Assembly (NCBI RefSeq): GCF_036864975.1 | Contig: NZ_CP104311.1 | Span: 2,607,513 to 2,671,512, forward strand | Source of the DNA: Methylococcus capsulatus | GTDB taxonomy: Bacteria; Pseudomonadota; Gammaproteobacteria; Methylococcales; Methylococcaceae | DNA: 64,000 nt | Reading direction: 5' to 3' | In this document: one piece after another, positions 1 through 9,615 of the stretch | Layout: the number at the start of each line of letters is the position of its first letter | Position numbering within the stretch: position 1 is the stretch's first letter | Notes under the pieces: generated by a model | What the model was told of the DNA's origin: nothing | Seen by the model: only the letters and a program-made list of their open reading frames with translations | Database searches by the model: none | Translations under genes and position numbers: made by a program

Positions 1-2
1 CC

Positions 3-1547
3 GGTGGAATCAGCCGGCTTTACCGGCATTCCGTAAACGGGACGCCAGGCCAGTCCTTCACGATGGTGACCGAACCTTATGAGTACGAAGGAAAATACAT
101 GGTGGAGCACGTGGTTCCCTTGCTGCGGGATGGGCGGTTCCTGGGAATCGCGGGGGTGGACACGGCGCTCAACGACATCGACGACACCCTTCGGAGAATA
201 CATCGCCACGAATCCGGCGGTTTTTTCCTTTTGAGCCAGCGAGGGCGTGTCATCGCCTCGACGGTCGATCCATCCATGCGGGCCCGCCGTATCGAAGATA
301 CCCCCTGGTTGCCAGCATTGGAGCTGGCATATCTCGATACGGGCAAAGGGACTTTCCAGCTGGCGCCGGATCCCCGCGACGGCACCGCAACTTATGTCGT
401 CTCGACGCGACTGGCGACTGGCGACTGGACGCTGGTTCTGGCGGCCAGTCGCGCTGAAATCCTGGCTGGCCTAAGCGATGTGGTCAAGGGGGCGGCGGGC
501 GTGTCCGTGGTGGTGCTCGCTTCGGTTCTGGGCATGGCTCTCCTGGCCTTGCGGGCGGTGAGCCGGCGTATCGAGGACGCTGCGGGTGCCGCGGCGCGGG
601 TGGCGGCTGGCGATCTGGGGTCACGACTGGACATTGCCGGGCCGGATGAAATCGGTGACCTGCTGCGGGCCATGGATGCCATGCGGCAGGCTTTGGCCGA
701 TTTGATCGGGCGGGTGAAGCGGTCCAGCGATCAATTGGTGGCTGTTGGCGATGAAATCACCGTGGCCGCCCAGCATGAAGAAAGCCTGGCGCACGAGTTC
801 GGCGCTCTGACACAGCAGATCGCCGCGTCGGTCCGTGAGATTTCGACCACTGGCGACGAGATGGTCCGCAACGTCGCGGATGTCGCCGGTGCGGTGGCCG
901 CGACCGCGGAAGTCGCTTCGGCCGGGAGGGCATGCCTGGGGGAAACGGAGGCGGCGATGCGCCGTATGAACGAGGGGATGTCATCCGTGGTAGAGCGTTT
1001 CACCGCCATCGGAGAACAGGCGAAGGGCATCAACAGGATCATGAATGCCATGACGGATATCGCCGTGCAAACCAATCTGCTCTCGTTGAATGCCTCGATC
1101 GAGGCCGAAAAAGCAGGGAAGCAGGGAGCGGGGTTCGCTGTCGTCGCTGGCGAGATTAGGCGGCTGGCCGATCAGAGCGCCGTCGCGGCGCTGGATGTGG
1201 AGACGATGGTGCGCGACATGCAGCAGGTGGTTGCAGGCGGTGTCCAGGTTCTGGAGTCTTTCCAGGAGGACATGAGGACGGCCGGTCTGTCAAATGTGCG
1301 GAGACTGGCGGACCATTTCACTACCGTCCTGGAGCGGATCGACCATCTGGTGCCCGGTTTCGGCCGGGTCTATGAAGGAATGCGAGCGCAGGCAGAGGGT
1401 GCTCGCCAGATCAATGAGGCGATGGTTGCGTGGAACGATGAAGCCCAGGGGGTGGCGGAGTCGGCCGAGCACTTGAACTCAATGGTGGTCAGACTCCACA
1501 CTGCAGTGCAGGAGCTGCAGACCGAAATCGGCAGGTTCAGGCTGTAA
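3..1547 (+). CDS. Methyl-accepting chemotaxis protein, 5' end outside window
   Basis: The reading frame is open from base 3 with no stop, so the gene starts upstream of the window; the ATG at 63 is internal. The N-terminal part (motifs GGISR, EYEGKYM, GIAGVD) resembles the membrane-distal half of a dCache periplasmic ligand-binding domain. One membrane segment follows (about residues 141-163 counted from the ATG at 63), then a HAMP domain and a long coiled-coil signalling domain. The hairpin tip is recognisable as [17 protein letters not shown], followed by [16 protein letters not shown]. There is no CheR-docking pentapeptide at the C-terminus. It should sense a periplasmic ligand and signal through CheA/CheW or a Wsp-like pathway. 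The c-di-GMP gene 58 bp downstream could be co-transcribed and linked to the output, but this is inference. The ligand is unknown. Confidence 0.9.
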   Translation, partial: GGISRLYRHSVNGTPGQSFTMVTEPYEYEGKYMVEHVVPLLRDGRFLGIAGVDTALNDIDDTLRRIHRHESGGFFLLSQRGRVIASTVDPSMRARRIEDTPWLPALELAYLDTGKGTFQLAPDPRDGTATYVVSTRLATGDWTLVLAASRAEILAGLSDVVKGAAGVSVVVLASVLGMALLALRAVSRRIEDAAGAAARVAAGDLGSRLDIAGPDEIGDLLRAMDAMRQALADLIGRVKRSSDQLVAVGDEITVAAQHEESLAHEFGALTQQIAASVREISTTGDEMVRNVADVAGAVAATAEVASAGRACLGETEAAMRRMNEGMSSVVERFTAIGEQAKGINRIMNAMTDIAVQTNLLSLNASIEAEKAGKQGAGFAVVAGEIRRLADQSAVAALDVETMVRDMQQVVAGGVQVLESFQEDMRTAGLSNVRRLADHFTTVLERIDHLVPGFGRVYEGMRAQAEGARQINEAMVAWNDEAQGVAESAEHLNSMVVRLHTAVQELQTEIGRFRL

Positions 1548-1605
1548 CCCACTTTCGCGAGGCGTGGCCGCGCCCTGTGTTGTCGTGTTCTTTCCTGAGG
1601 TATCC

Positions 1606-4600
1606 ATGAGTAACGAGGCAAAGGGGGCAGCACCTCGCGCTAAGCGGTTGGCGGTGTTGCAGCCGTTCCGGCGCTTCCTCCCATGGTCGGTCATCGTCGC
1701 GCTGGCGCTATTCACTACCCTCCTTGGAGGGTTACAGTTCTGTCTATCCTATGTACAGCAGTCGCGCCTGCACGCCAGTGAAACCCTGGCAGCAGTGGTT
1801 CAGGCGAAGTTTCAGCATGTTGCGCACTGGCGCGCCGAGCGGTTGGCCGATGCCGAGCAAGTGGCCGGGAATGCGCCATTCCTCGCGGCCGCCGCCGCCT
1901 GGTTGGCTGCGGACAAGGAGGAGACGGCCTCGACTCAGCTTGTGCTATCCCGAATGGAGTCATTCCTGGCCATGGGCTCCTACCGAAATGTTCTGCTGCT
2001 CGACGTGGCCGGCCGCATCCGGTTGTCGCTGACGCCCCAGGGTGGGGACGATCGAGGCGGCTTCTACGAGCGTGTTCCTATGCCAATGGTAGACGAGGGT
2101 GCACGTCCGCTCCTCGGTGACTGGTACCTTTCGCAAAACCAAGCGGAACTTCTGGCCGATGTGTTCATCCCGGTATCGCACGAAGTGAATGGCGAGCATC
2201 GGCTCGTGGGCGCCATCGTGATGGTGGCCGATGCCGGGCATTTCCTGCGTGCATTGCTGGAATCGCTGTCACAGTTCAGACCGGAGATTTCTTTCATCGG
2301 TCAGGGGGGAAACCGTATGGTTTCCCTGGATCGCGACTTTCTGGCGCGTGAGGGAACGCCTTCGTCGCCGGCGAAGCCGCTTTCCGAAGCGGCGCTCAGG
2401 ATCACCCAGGGGGATCGCGGCCTGCTCACACAGGAACGTGATGGCGGTGTAACACTGCTGTCGTTGGGAGAATCGATTCCGGGATCCAGCTGGTACGTCA
2501 TGGCCGAAGCCACTGCGACTCAGCTCTCGCAGGAAAATCAGCCCTTTTTTCTCGGCTCCTCGCTACTGGCACTGCTCGGCGCCTTGGCGGCCGGGGCGGC
2601 ACTGCTCGGGCGCCGGTCCGAGCGCAATCACCTGCAAGCCGTGCTCAAGGCGGAAAGGGAAAGGGCCGACCTGTTGAGACGCTTCGAGTATTTCGTCAGA
2701 TACGCCAATGACGCCATTCTTCTCGCGGACCGGGATCATCACATCGTCGACGCTAATGACCGCGCCCTGGAACTCTATGGGTACTCCAGGGCAGAACTTA
2801 TCGGGTTGGCCTTGGCCGATATCGTGGCCGGGAATGCAGAAGCTGTCCAGCAGATACGCCTGGATGAAGCGCTCGCCCGCGGTGGAGGCGTCTGGGAGTC
2901 GGTGCATACCCGCAAGGATGGAGGCGCGGTTCCGGTGGAGTTGAGCATCCGCTTGATCAGCGTGGACGGCTCCGATTTCGTCCAGGCGATCGTGCGGGAT
3001 GTGAGCGAGCGCAAGCGCATCGAGCTGGCGCTGGCCCGGCAGAAGAACCTGTACGGCCTGCTGGCGCAGACCAACCAGATCATCGTCCGCCACACCTGTG
3101 AACAGGATCTGTTCGACGCGATTTGCCGGATTGCCGTTCGCAATGGCGGCTTCCGCTTCGCTTGGATCGGGATGCTCGAATGTGAAACCAGCACCCTCGT
3201 CCCGGTTGCCCGCTATGGCGATGATGCCGGTTACCTGGGGAGATTGCATGTGTCCGGGGCGGCTGCTGCGCAACATCACGATCTCACGCACATGGCCGTG
3301 ACCGCCGGCCGGCACATGATCAGTGATGATTTTCTTGCCGACCCCCTGACACGGCCATGGCATGAGGCGGGTATTGCTGCGGGAGTGCGTGCCTCCGGCG
3401 CTTTTCCCATCCGGCGGTTCGGAGAAGTGGTAGGTGCGATCAACCTCTACGCGGGTGAACCGGGTTTCTTTTCGGAAGATATTGTCGCCGTGCTCGACAC
3501 CATGGCCATGGACGTCTCTTTCGCATTGGACATCCTGGCCCATGATGCCGAGCGGGCGCGGAGCGAAATGCGGCTCCGGGAAAGCGAGGAGCGGTTCCGG
3601 CTGGCGGCCAATTCGGCGCCGGTGTTGATCTGGATGGGCGATACCGCAGGTGCCTGCACCTTTTTCAACGACATGTGGCTGAATTTCACCGGACGTTCGC
3701 TGGGGTACGAACTGGTTGACGGCTGGTTGGAGGGTGTGCACCCCGAGGACCGTTCCCGCTGGACCGGAGCCTACTCTGCTGCCTTCGCTGCCCGCAAGCC
3801 GTTCGAGATCGAATACCGCCTGCGCCGTCGCGACGGGGAATACCGCACGATGTTGGGCAAGGCGACGCCGCGGTTCGACGCCGGCGGCGAATTCATCGGC
3901 TATATCGGCTCGTGCATCGACATTTCCGACCGGAAAAAAGGCGACGAACGCCTGATGTTGGCCGGCAAGGTGTTCGAAGCGGTACGCGAGTCGATCATGG
4001 TGACGGATGCGAACGGCGTGATTGTGGCTGTCAATCCGGCCTTCAGCGACATGACTGGCTACAGTCCGGAGGAGGCGGTAGGAAAGACGCCGGCTTTCCT
4101 GCAGTCCGGCCGCCATGGCAAAGAATACTATGCGGCACTGTGGCGGGCTATCGACCAGGAAGGGTCCTGGCAGGGCGAATTCTGGAACCGGCGAAAGAAT
4201 GGCGAGCTGTTCGCGGTGCTGGAGACGATTGTGGCGGTTCGCGACGAGGCCGGCGCCACGGTCAACTACATCGGCGTCGCCGCAGACATTTCCAGCCTCA
4301 AGGCGGCGGAAGAGCACATCCACCACTTGGCCTATTATGACCCTTTGTCGTCTTTGCCCAACCGGCGCTATCTGATGGAGCGGGCGGAATACGCCTTGGC
4401 GCTGGCGGAACGCCGCAAGGAGGAGTTGGCGGTGGTGTTCCTGGACGTCGATCATTTCAAGGATGTCAACGATTCCCTGGGACACCAGGTAGGCGATGAA
4501 CTATTGGTCCGGGTGGCAGCGCAGATCAAGGAATTCACCCGCGATACGGACACGGTCGCGCGCCTTGGGGGAGACGAGTTCGCGCTGCTGCTGCCGGACC

Positions 4601-5643
4601 TCGGTCGTGACGCGGTGTCGCAGGTCGCCGAAAAGATCCTGGTCGCGCTGCGCAAGCCTTTCGAGCATTCGGGCCAGGCGTTTGCGGTGACGGGCTCCAT
4701 CGGCATCGCCCTTTATCCCCATGACGGAACCGATTTTGAAACCCTGCTCCGCAACGCGGACACAGCGATGTACCATGCGAAACAGCAGGGCCGCAATCGG
4801 TTCCGTTTCTATGATCCCGGGATGAACGTGGACATCTTGGCGCGCCTGACCGTGCTTTCCGAACTCAGGGAGGCGATTTCCGTCGGCGAGCTCCGGACTT
4901 TTTTCCAGCCGGAAATCGATCTGGCCAGCGGGCAACTGGTTGGGGCCGAAGCCCTGGTGCGCTGGCAGCATCCGGCGCGGGGCCTGTTATCGCCCGATCA
5001 GTTCATCCCGATTGCGGAAAGCAACGATCTGATCGTCGCCGTCAGCGACTGGGTGCTCGAGGACACGTGTCGCCATCTTGCCCAATGGAAGAAAGCCGAT
5101 CTGGCGCCGATCACCGTCGGTGTCAACCTGTCCGCCCGTCATTTCCGCGATCCACGGCTGGTGCAGCGTGTCGAGTCGTTGCTGTGCCGTTATGGCGTAC
5201 CGGGCTCGTCCCTCCAGCTCGAACTCACCGAATCCACCTTGCTGGATGCCGACGGCCAGACCATGGTCGTGCTGCAGGCGCTGATCGCGCTGGGATGCAG
5301 CCTCTCGATCGACGATTTCGGCACCGGCTATTCTAGCCTGTCCTATCTCAAGAACCTGCCGATAGCTACGTTGAAAATCGACCAGAGCTTCGTCCGCGAT
5401 ATCGCCTTCGATGCCGATGACAGGACCATTTCCGGCACGGTGGTGGCATTGGGCCACAGCCTGGGGCTCAAGGTTATCGCGGAAGGGGTCGAAAGCGAGG
5501 AACAGCGGCGCATCCTGCTGGAACAGGGCTGTGACTTCGGACAGGGTTATCTGTTCTCCTGCCCGCTGAGCCCCAAGGAGTTCACCAAATGGCGTATGGA
5601 GCACGCGCTACGTCTGGAAACGGACCTGCGCTATCGTGACTGA
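1606..5643 (+). CDS. Membrane-bound PAS/GAF sensor with GGDEF and EAL domains
   Basis: This large c-di-GMP turnover protein (1345 aa) has an N-terminal membrane segment (about residues 25-49), a periplasmic region to about 313, a second membrane segment (315-337), PAS (about 360-485), GAF (about 495-640), two more PAS domains (about 660-900), GGDEF and EAL. The GGDEF signature is intact (RLGGDEFALLL, near residue 987). The EAL domain keeps AEALVRWQHP and DDFGTGYSSLSYL, so both synthesis and hydrolysis are possible. I chose the ATG at 1606 because CTGAGG lies 5 bases upstream; a GTG at 1564 would add 14 residues with no better ribosome site. It follows the chemoreceptor on the same strand and may share its transcript. 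Substrate direction and input signal cannot be read from sequence. Confidence 0.92.
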   Translation: MSNEAKGAAPRAKRLAVLQPFRRFLPWSVIVALALFTTLLGGLQFCLSYVQQSRLHASETLAAVVQAKFQHVAHWRAERLADAEQVAGNAPFLAAAAAWLAADKEETASTQLVLSRMESFLAMGSYRNVLLLDVAGRIRLSLTPQGGDDRGGFYERVPMPMVDEGARPLLGDWYLSQNQAELLADVFIPVSHEVNGEHRLVGAIVMVADAGHFLRALLESLSQFRPEISFIGQGGNRMVSLDRDFLAREGTPSSPAKPLSEAALRITQGDRGLLTQERDGGVTLLSLGESIPGSSWYVMAEATATQLSQENQPFFLGSSLLALLGALAAGAALLGRRSERNHLQAVLKAERERADLLRRFEYFVRYANDAILLADRDHHIVDANDRALELYGYSRAELIGLALADIVAGNAEAVQQIRLDEALARGGGVWESVHTRKDGGAVPVELSIRLISVDGSDFVQAIVRDVSERKRIELALARQKNLYGLLAQTNQIIVRHTCEQDLFDAICRIAVRNGGFRFAWIGMLECETSTLVPVARYGDDAGYLGRLHVSGAAAAQHHDLTHMAVTAGRHMISDDFLADPLTRPWHEAGIAAGVRASGAFPIRRFGEVVGAINLYAGEPGFFSEDIVAVLDTMAMDVSFALDILAHDAERARSEMRLRESEERFRLAANSAPVLIWMGDTAGACTFFNDMWLNFTGRSLGYELVDGWLEGVHPEDRSRWTGAYSAAFAARKPFEIEYRLRRRDGEYRTMLGKATPRFDAGGEFIGYIGSCIDISDRKKGDERLMLAGKVFEAVRESIMVTDANGVIVAVNPAFSDMTGYSPEEAVGKTPAFLQSGRHGKEYYAALWRAIDQEGSWQGEFWNRRKNGELFAVLETIVAVRDEAGATVNYIGVAADISSLKAAEEHIHHLAYYDPLSSLPNRRYLMERAEYALALAERRKEELAVVFLDVDHFKDVNDSLGHQVGDELLVRVAAQIKEFTRDTDTVARLGGDEFALLLPDLGRDAVSQVAEKILVALRKPFEHSGQAFAVTGSIGIALYPHDGTDFETLLRNADTAMYHAKQQGRNRFRFYDPGMNVDILARLTVLSELREAISVGELRTFFQPEIDLASGQLVGAEALVRWQHPARGLLSPDQFIPIAESNDLIVAVSDWVLEDTCRHLAQWKKADLAPITVGVNLSARHFRDPRLVQRVESLLCRYGVPGSSLQLELTESTLLDADGQTMVVLQALIALGCSLSIDDFGTGYSSLSYLKNLPIATLKIDQSFVRDIAFDADDRTISGTVVALGHSLGLKVIAEGVESEEQRRILLEQGCDFGQGYLFSCPLSPKEFTKWRMEHALRLETDLRYRD

Positions 5644-5709
5644 GACCGCCCTTTTGGCGTTCGATGTAAAAAAACCGGGCGGTGCGGCAGCCTGGAATCG
5701 CCGGGGTCG

Positions 5710-7968
5710 TCAGAACAGTTGTCGGAACCATGAATCTCCGCCGGTTTCGCCACCTTCGGCACAAGGTGCCCAGGCCGCCGGTTCCGAGCCTTTGACGAAT
5801 GGCAATTCCTGGGTGTCTGCGCAGCCCTCATCGGCGCGCAGCCCCGTATGTCTATCCACCCGCAGCACGACTATGTCGTCCGGCGGGATGAGATCGAGGG
5901 GCTCCTTCGCCAGCTTCTGCATCGTGGCGCCCCAGATCTGCAAAGCTCCCCGGGCCCCGGTCAGACCCGCCGGGCGGTTGTCGTCGCGCCCCACCCAGAC
6001 CACCCCGGTATAGTCACCGCTGAAACCGGCGAACCAGCTGTCGCGCATGTCGTTGGTCGTCCCCGTTTTGCCGGCGACATGGAAGTCCTCCGGCAGGTAG
6101 GTGTAGACCGAACGGCCGGTTCCCTCGCTCATGACCTCCTGTAGGATGGTGTTCAGCAGATAGACAGCCCCGGGATCCACGGCCTGGCGAAGTTCCAGTC
6201 CGAATCGCTGCAGGGTCCGGCCGTCCTGGGACAGGACGGCCTGGATTCCGCGCAGCGGCGTGACGAAACCGTCACTCGCGAGTGTCTGATAAAGGGTGGC
6301 GACCTCGATCGGTGACAGGTTGGCCGCGCCTAGCAGCAGTGAGGGATAGGTTTCCACTTCGCGGTTCACACCCAGCTTTCGGAGCGTCTCGGCGGTGCGT
6401 TCGATGCCGAGGCCAAGGCCTAGTCGCACGGTCGCCAAATTGTAGGAATGGGCCAACGCCGTGTGGAGCGGCACCTGTCCGTGTTCTTTGCCATCGTAAT
6501 TTTTGGGCGTCCAGGGTTTGCCGCCACCGTCCACTTTGATGGGTTCGTCCAGCAGGGGGGTGGCGACGGTATAGCCGCCGGGCTGCTCCAGGGCGGTAAG
6601 ATAAACCACCGGTTTGTAAAGGGAGCCGATCTGGCGGACGGAGTCGAGTGCGCGGTTGAAGCCCGACGACTCGGCATCGCGACTCCCTGCAAGGGCTGCG
6701 ATCTCACCGTTGGACCGCCGGGTGAAGACGGCGGCGGTTTCCAGCCGACCGTCCGGCCGGGTCGAGTGGTCGAGCCGCGCCAGGGTTTTGGTGATCGCCG
6801 ACTCCAGATGCTCCTGGGCGAACACGTTGAGTGTGGTGAAAATGCGCAGCCCCTCGGAGGTCAGATCCTCGGGGCGGTATTGCTCCTGAAGCTGGCGCCG
6901 GATCAAATCGAGGAAGGCCGGATAACGGCTGATGGCCTGGTGCGGATTCCTGATCACGTCCAGCGGCCGCTGTCTGGCGGCGTCGGCCTCGGCGGACGTG
7001 ATGAATCGCTGCTCCACCATCGCATCCAAAACGCGGTCCCGCCGCTCCCGGGCGCGCTCGGGGTGTTTGTGCGGATCGTAATAGGTCGGTCCCCGCACCA
7101 GGGCAACCAGCAGCGCCACATGAGGCAGTTCCAATTCGTTGAGGGCCCGGCTGAAATAATACTGGCTCGCCAGACCGAAGCCGTGGATGGCGCGGGTGCC
7201 GTCCTGGCCCAGGTAGATTTCGTTGAGATAAGCCTCGAGAATCGCAGCCTTGCTGTAGCGGGCTTCCAGAATCAGCGCCATGAAAGCTTCGCTGATCTTA
7301 CGCCCTAGGGTACGTTCGGAACTCAGAAAGAAATTTTTGACCAGTTGCTGGGTCAGTGTACTGCCACCCTGGACGAAGCCGCCCGCCTTGACGTTCTGCC
7401 AGGTGGCCCGCAGGATGCCCTTGGCGGAGAGGCCGAAATGTTCATAAAAATCACGGTCTTCGACCGCGAGCAGCGCGTCGATCAGCGACTTGGGCACCTC
7501 CTCGAGCTTGACCAGTATACGGTCTTCCTTTAGCGCGGGATAAAAGCTACCGATCTGCACCGGATCCAGCCGCACCAGGGGGGGAGACTCGGCCGAATCC
7601 AGGCTTTCCAGCGCTCGTACCCTACCGCCGTCGAACTGTACCCTGACTTTGCTAGAGGGTTCGGATTTGTCGGGAAACAGGAACTCCCGGGTCCGGAGCT
7701 GTATTTCGTTGCCCCGGCGCGAATAGCTGCCTTGAGATGTCAGCCCGGCGTCGTTCCGGTACTTGAGCTGATCCAGCATCCACACCAGTTGATCTGCAGA
7801 AATCGGTGCTTCGGCATAGAGTTCAACCGGCATGGCATACACCCTGGCTGGCAGAGCCCAGCGCCGCCCCTCGAATTTTTCGCGGATCACGGAATCCTGG
7901 TAGGCGAGGTAGCTGATCAGTGCGACCGTCAAGGCCAACGCCGACAGGTAAAGAAACTTGCGGGTCAT
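5710..7968 (-). CDS. mrcB: Penicillin-binding protein 1B, bifunctional peptidoglycan synthase
   Basis: This class A penicillin-binding protein polymerises and cross-links peptidoglycan in the periplasm. An N-terminal anchor (FLYLSALALTVALISYL) is followed by a UB2H-like region. The GT51 glycosyltransferase has its catalytic EDRDFYEHFG motif near residue 168 and GGSTLTQQLVKN. The transpeptidase has SLYK (SxxK nucleophile, about 447), SYN, and KTGTT (about 632). At 752 aa it is slightly shorter than E. coli PBP1B. The frame extends upstream to a TTG at 8025, but the ATG at 7968 sits directly before the basic-hydrophobic anchor and is preferred. It is the last gene of the minus-strand run pdxJ-hyp-dusA-folE-hemH-mrcB, 85 bp after hemH. 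Confidence 0.93.
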   Translation of the reverse strand: MTRKFLYLSALALTVALISYLAYQDSVIREKFEGRRWALPARVYAMPVELYAEAPISADQLVWMLDQLKYRNDAGLTSQGSYSRRGNEIQLRTREFLFPDKSEPSSKVRVQFDGGRVRALESLDSAESPPLVRLDPVQIGSFYPALKEDRILVKLEEVPKSLIDALLAVEDRDFYEHFGLSAKGILRATWQNVKAGGFVQGGSTLTQQLVKNFFLSSERTLGRKISEAFMALILEARYSKAAILEAYLNEIYLGQDGTRAIHGFGLASQYYFSRALNELELPHVALLVALVRGPTYYDPHKHPERARERRDRVLDAMVEQRFITSAEADAARQRPLDVIRNPHQAISRYPAFLDLIRRQLQEQYRPEDLTSEGLRIFTTLNVFAQEHLESAITKTLARLDHSTRPDGRLETAAVFTRRSNGEIAALAGSRDAESSGFNRALDSVRQIGSLYKPVVYLTALEQPGGYTVATPLLDEPIKVDGGGKPWTPKNYDGKEHGQVPLHTALAHSYNLATVRLGLGLGIERTAETLRKLGVNREVETYPSLLLGAANLSPIEVATLYQTLASDGFVTPLRGIQAVLSQDGRTLQRFGLELRQAVDPGAVYLLNTILQEVMSEGTGRSVYTYLPEDFHVAGKTGTTNDMRDSWFAGFSGDYTGVVWVGRDDNRPAGLTGARGALQIWGATMQKLAKEPLDLIPPDDIVVLRVDRHTGLRADEGCADTQELPFVKGSEPAAWAPCAEGGETGGDSWFRQLF

Positions 7969-8053
7969 GCGCGTAGGAAGGGGTGTGGTGTCAAAAGGGG
8001 ATCCCCGAGGAAGGCTTCCTGGCAATGGCGGCCTGAACTTGCGACCGGGCCAG

Positions 8054-9031
8054 TCAGGCGGGCAAGGCCAGGTAAGGCTCCAGCAGATTGATCAGGGTAT
8101 CGGCATGCTCTTGACTCGCATTCAGGGCGGGAATGTAGCGATAGGATGTTCCGCCGGCAGCGAGAAATTCTTTGCGGTTGGTGATCGCGATTTCCTCCAG
8201 GGTTTCCAGGCAATCCACCGCGAAACCGGGACACACTACATCCACTCGCCGGATGCCGCGGTCCGGAAGTTCCCGCAGGAGGTTTACGCAGTAGGGCTTG
8301 AGCCATTCGGCCCGGCCGAAGCGCGACTGGTAGGCCAGCAGCCATTCATCATCGCTCAGACCGAGTAGGCGGGCGATGCCTTGCGCCGTGACCTGGCACT
8401 GGCCGGCATAGGGATCGCCCAGGTCGATACAGCGTCGGGGCAGCCCGTGGAAGGAGAACAACAGGCGGTCGGGACGGCCATGTTCCCGCCAGAACGAGCG
8501 GATCCTCGAGGCGACGGCTTCCAGGTATTTGGGCGAACAGTGGTAGTCGGCGATGAAATGCAGGCTGGGAATGTGGCGCCAGCTTTTCACGGTGTCGCAT
8601 ACCGCATCGAACGCCGAGCCGGTAGTGGCGGCCGAATACTGAGGGTAGAGTGGCAGGATGACGATCGTTTCAACCCGGTTCCGCAGTTCCTCCAGCTTCG
8701 AGCGGATGGAGGGAATGCCATAGCGCATGGCGATTTCGACGGCGGCAAACCTGCCATCCGCGGCCAACAGATCGCGCAGGTCCTGCGTGTGTACCAGGAG
8801 CGGCGAACCGCGTTCGGTCCAGACCGTCCGATAGGCAGGGGCCGATTTGCCGGGCCGAATGCGGAGCACGACGAGGTGGAGGATCGGCCACCACAGGACG
8901 CGGGGAATTTCGACCACCCGCGGATCGGACAGGAATTCGCGCAGATAGCGCCGGACCGCTTTCGGCGTCGGCGCCTCCGGTGTGCCGAGGTTGACCAGCA
9001 GGACCCCGACTCGGGCGGTGCCGGTATTCAT
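8054..9031 (-). CDS. hemH: Ferrochelatase
   Basis: It inserts Fe(II) into protoporphyrin IX, the last step of protohaem synthesis, in the cytoplasm or at the inner membrane. The 325-aa length fits the bacterial family. The N-terminus has the typical VGVLLVNLGTPEAP start. The metal-binding and catalytic histidine lies in LLFSFHGLPRRC. The C-terminal part carries the usual DVVCPGFAVDCLETLEEI. It begins 4 bases after folE ends on the same strand, so the two are probably co-transcribed. Haem supply suits an organism rich in cytochromes. Confidence 0.95.
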   Translation of the reverse strand: MNTGTARVGVLLVNLGTPEAPTPKAVRRYLREFLSDPRVVEIPRVLWWPILHLVVLRIRPGKSAPAYRTVWTERGSPLLVHTQDLRDLLAADGRFAAVEIAMRYGIPSIRSKLEELRNRVETIVILPLYPQYSAATTGSAFDAVCDTVKSWRHIPSLHFIADYHCSPKYLEAVASRIRSFWREHGRPDRLLFSFHGLPRRCIDLGDPYAGQCQVTAQGIARLLGLSDDEWLLAYQSRFGRAEWLKPYCVNLLRELPDRGIRRVDVVCPGFAVDCLETLEEIAITNRKEFLAAGGTSYRYIPALNASQEHADTLINLLEPYLALPA

Positions 9032-9035
9032 CGCC

Positions 9036-9593
9036 TTATTTTCGGTTGATGAGATCGAGGAATTCCGCCCGGGTACTGCTTTGCTTGCGGAAGAGGCCGA
9101 GCATGGAAGAGGTGGTCATTACCGAGTTCTGTTTCTCGACGCCGCGCATCATCATGCACAGATGCTTGGCTTCGACCACGACGGCGACACCGCGTGGATT
9201 GACTGCGGTCTGGATCGCCTCCGCGATCTGCTTGGTCAGTCGCTCCTGTATCTGCAAACGGCGTGCATACATTTCCACGATCCGCGCGATCTTGGACAGA
9301 CCGATGACCTTGCCCTGGGGCAGATAGCCGACATGGCATTTACCGATGAAGGGCAGCAGGTGATGCTCGCACAGCGAATACAACTCGATGTCCTTGACGA
9401 TCACCATGTCCTCGGAGTCTGCTTCGAAAACCGCGTTGTTGAGGACGTGATCGAGCGACTGGTGATAGCCACTATTGAGGAACCGGAAGGCGCTCGCCGC
9501 CCGCTTGGGCGTGTCGACGAGTCCTTCGCGGGAAACGTCTTCGCCGATTTCCTGAATGAGCTGGCTGAACAATTTTTCCATTGCGCTGTACAT
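9036..9593 (-). CDS. folE: GTP cyclohydrolase I
   Basis: It converts GTP to 7,8-dihydroneopterin triphosphate, the first step of folate (and potentially methanopterin-type cofactor) synthesis. The zinc site is visible as [10 protein letters not shown] with the partner cysteine in KHLCMMMRG. The C-terminal RAEFLDLI is typical. The ATG at 9593 gives 185 aa and has AGAGG upstream; the frame could be read back to 9683, but that would overlap dusA. It lies 22 bp after dusA and 4 bp before hemH in the same operon. Confidence 0.95.
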   Translation of the reverse strand: MYSAMEKLFSQLIQEIGEDVSREGLVDTPKRAASAFRFLNSGYHQSLDHVLNNAVFEADSEDMVIVKDIELYSLCEHHLLPFIGKCHVGYLPQGKVIGLSKIARIVEMYARRLQIQERLTKQIAEAIQTAVNPRGVAVVVEAKHLCMMMRGVEKQNSVMTTSSMLGLFRKQSSTRAEFLDLINRK

Positions 9594-9615
9594 CGGGTAA
9601 GCCTCTAGAATCGAG

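Noticed and set aside
2563..4485. A 640-aa minus-strand open frame opposite the GGDEF/EAL gene
   Set aside because: It has no family resemblance; high GC content makes long antisense frames common, and the plus-strand protein has full domain support.
5644..5709. ACCGCCC/GGGCGGT inverted arms between the GGDEF/EAL gene and mrcB
   Set aside because: The arms enclose more than 20 unpaired bases and no good T-run follows, so I do not call it a terminator.
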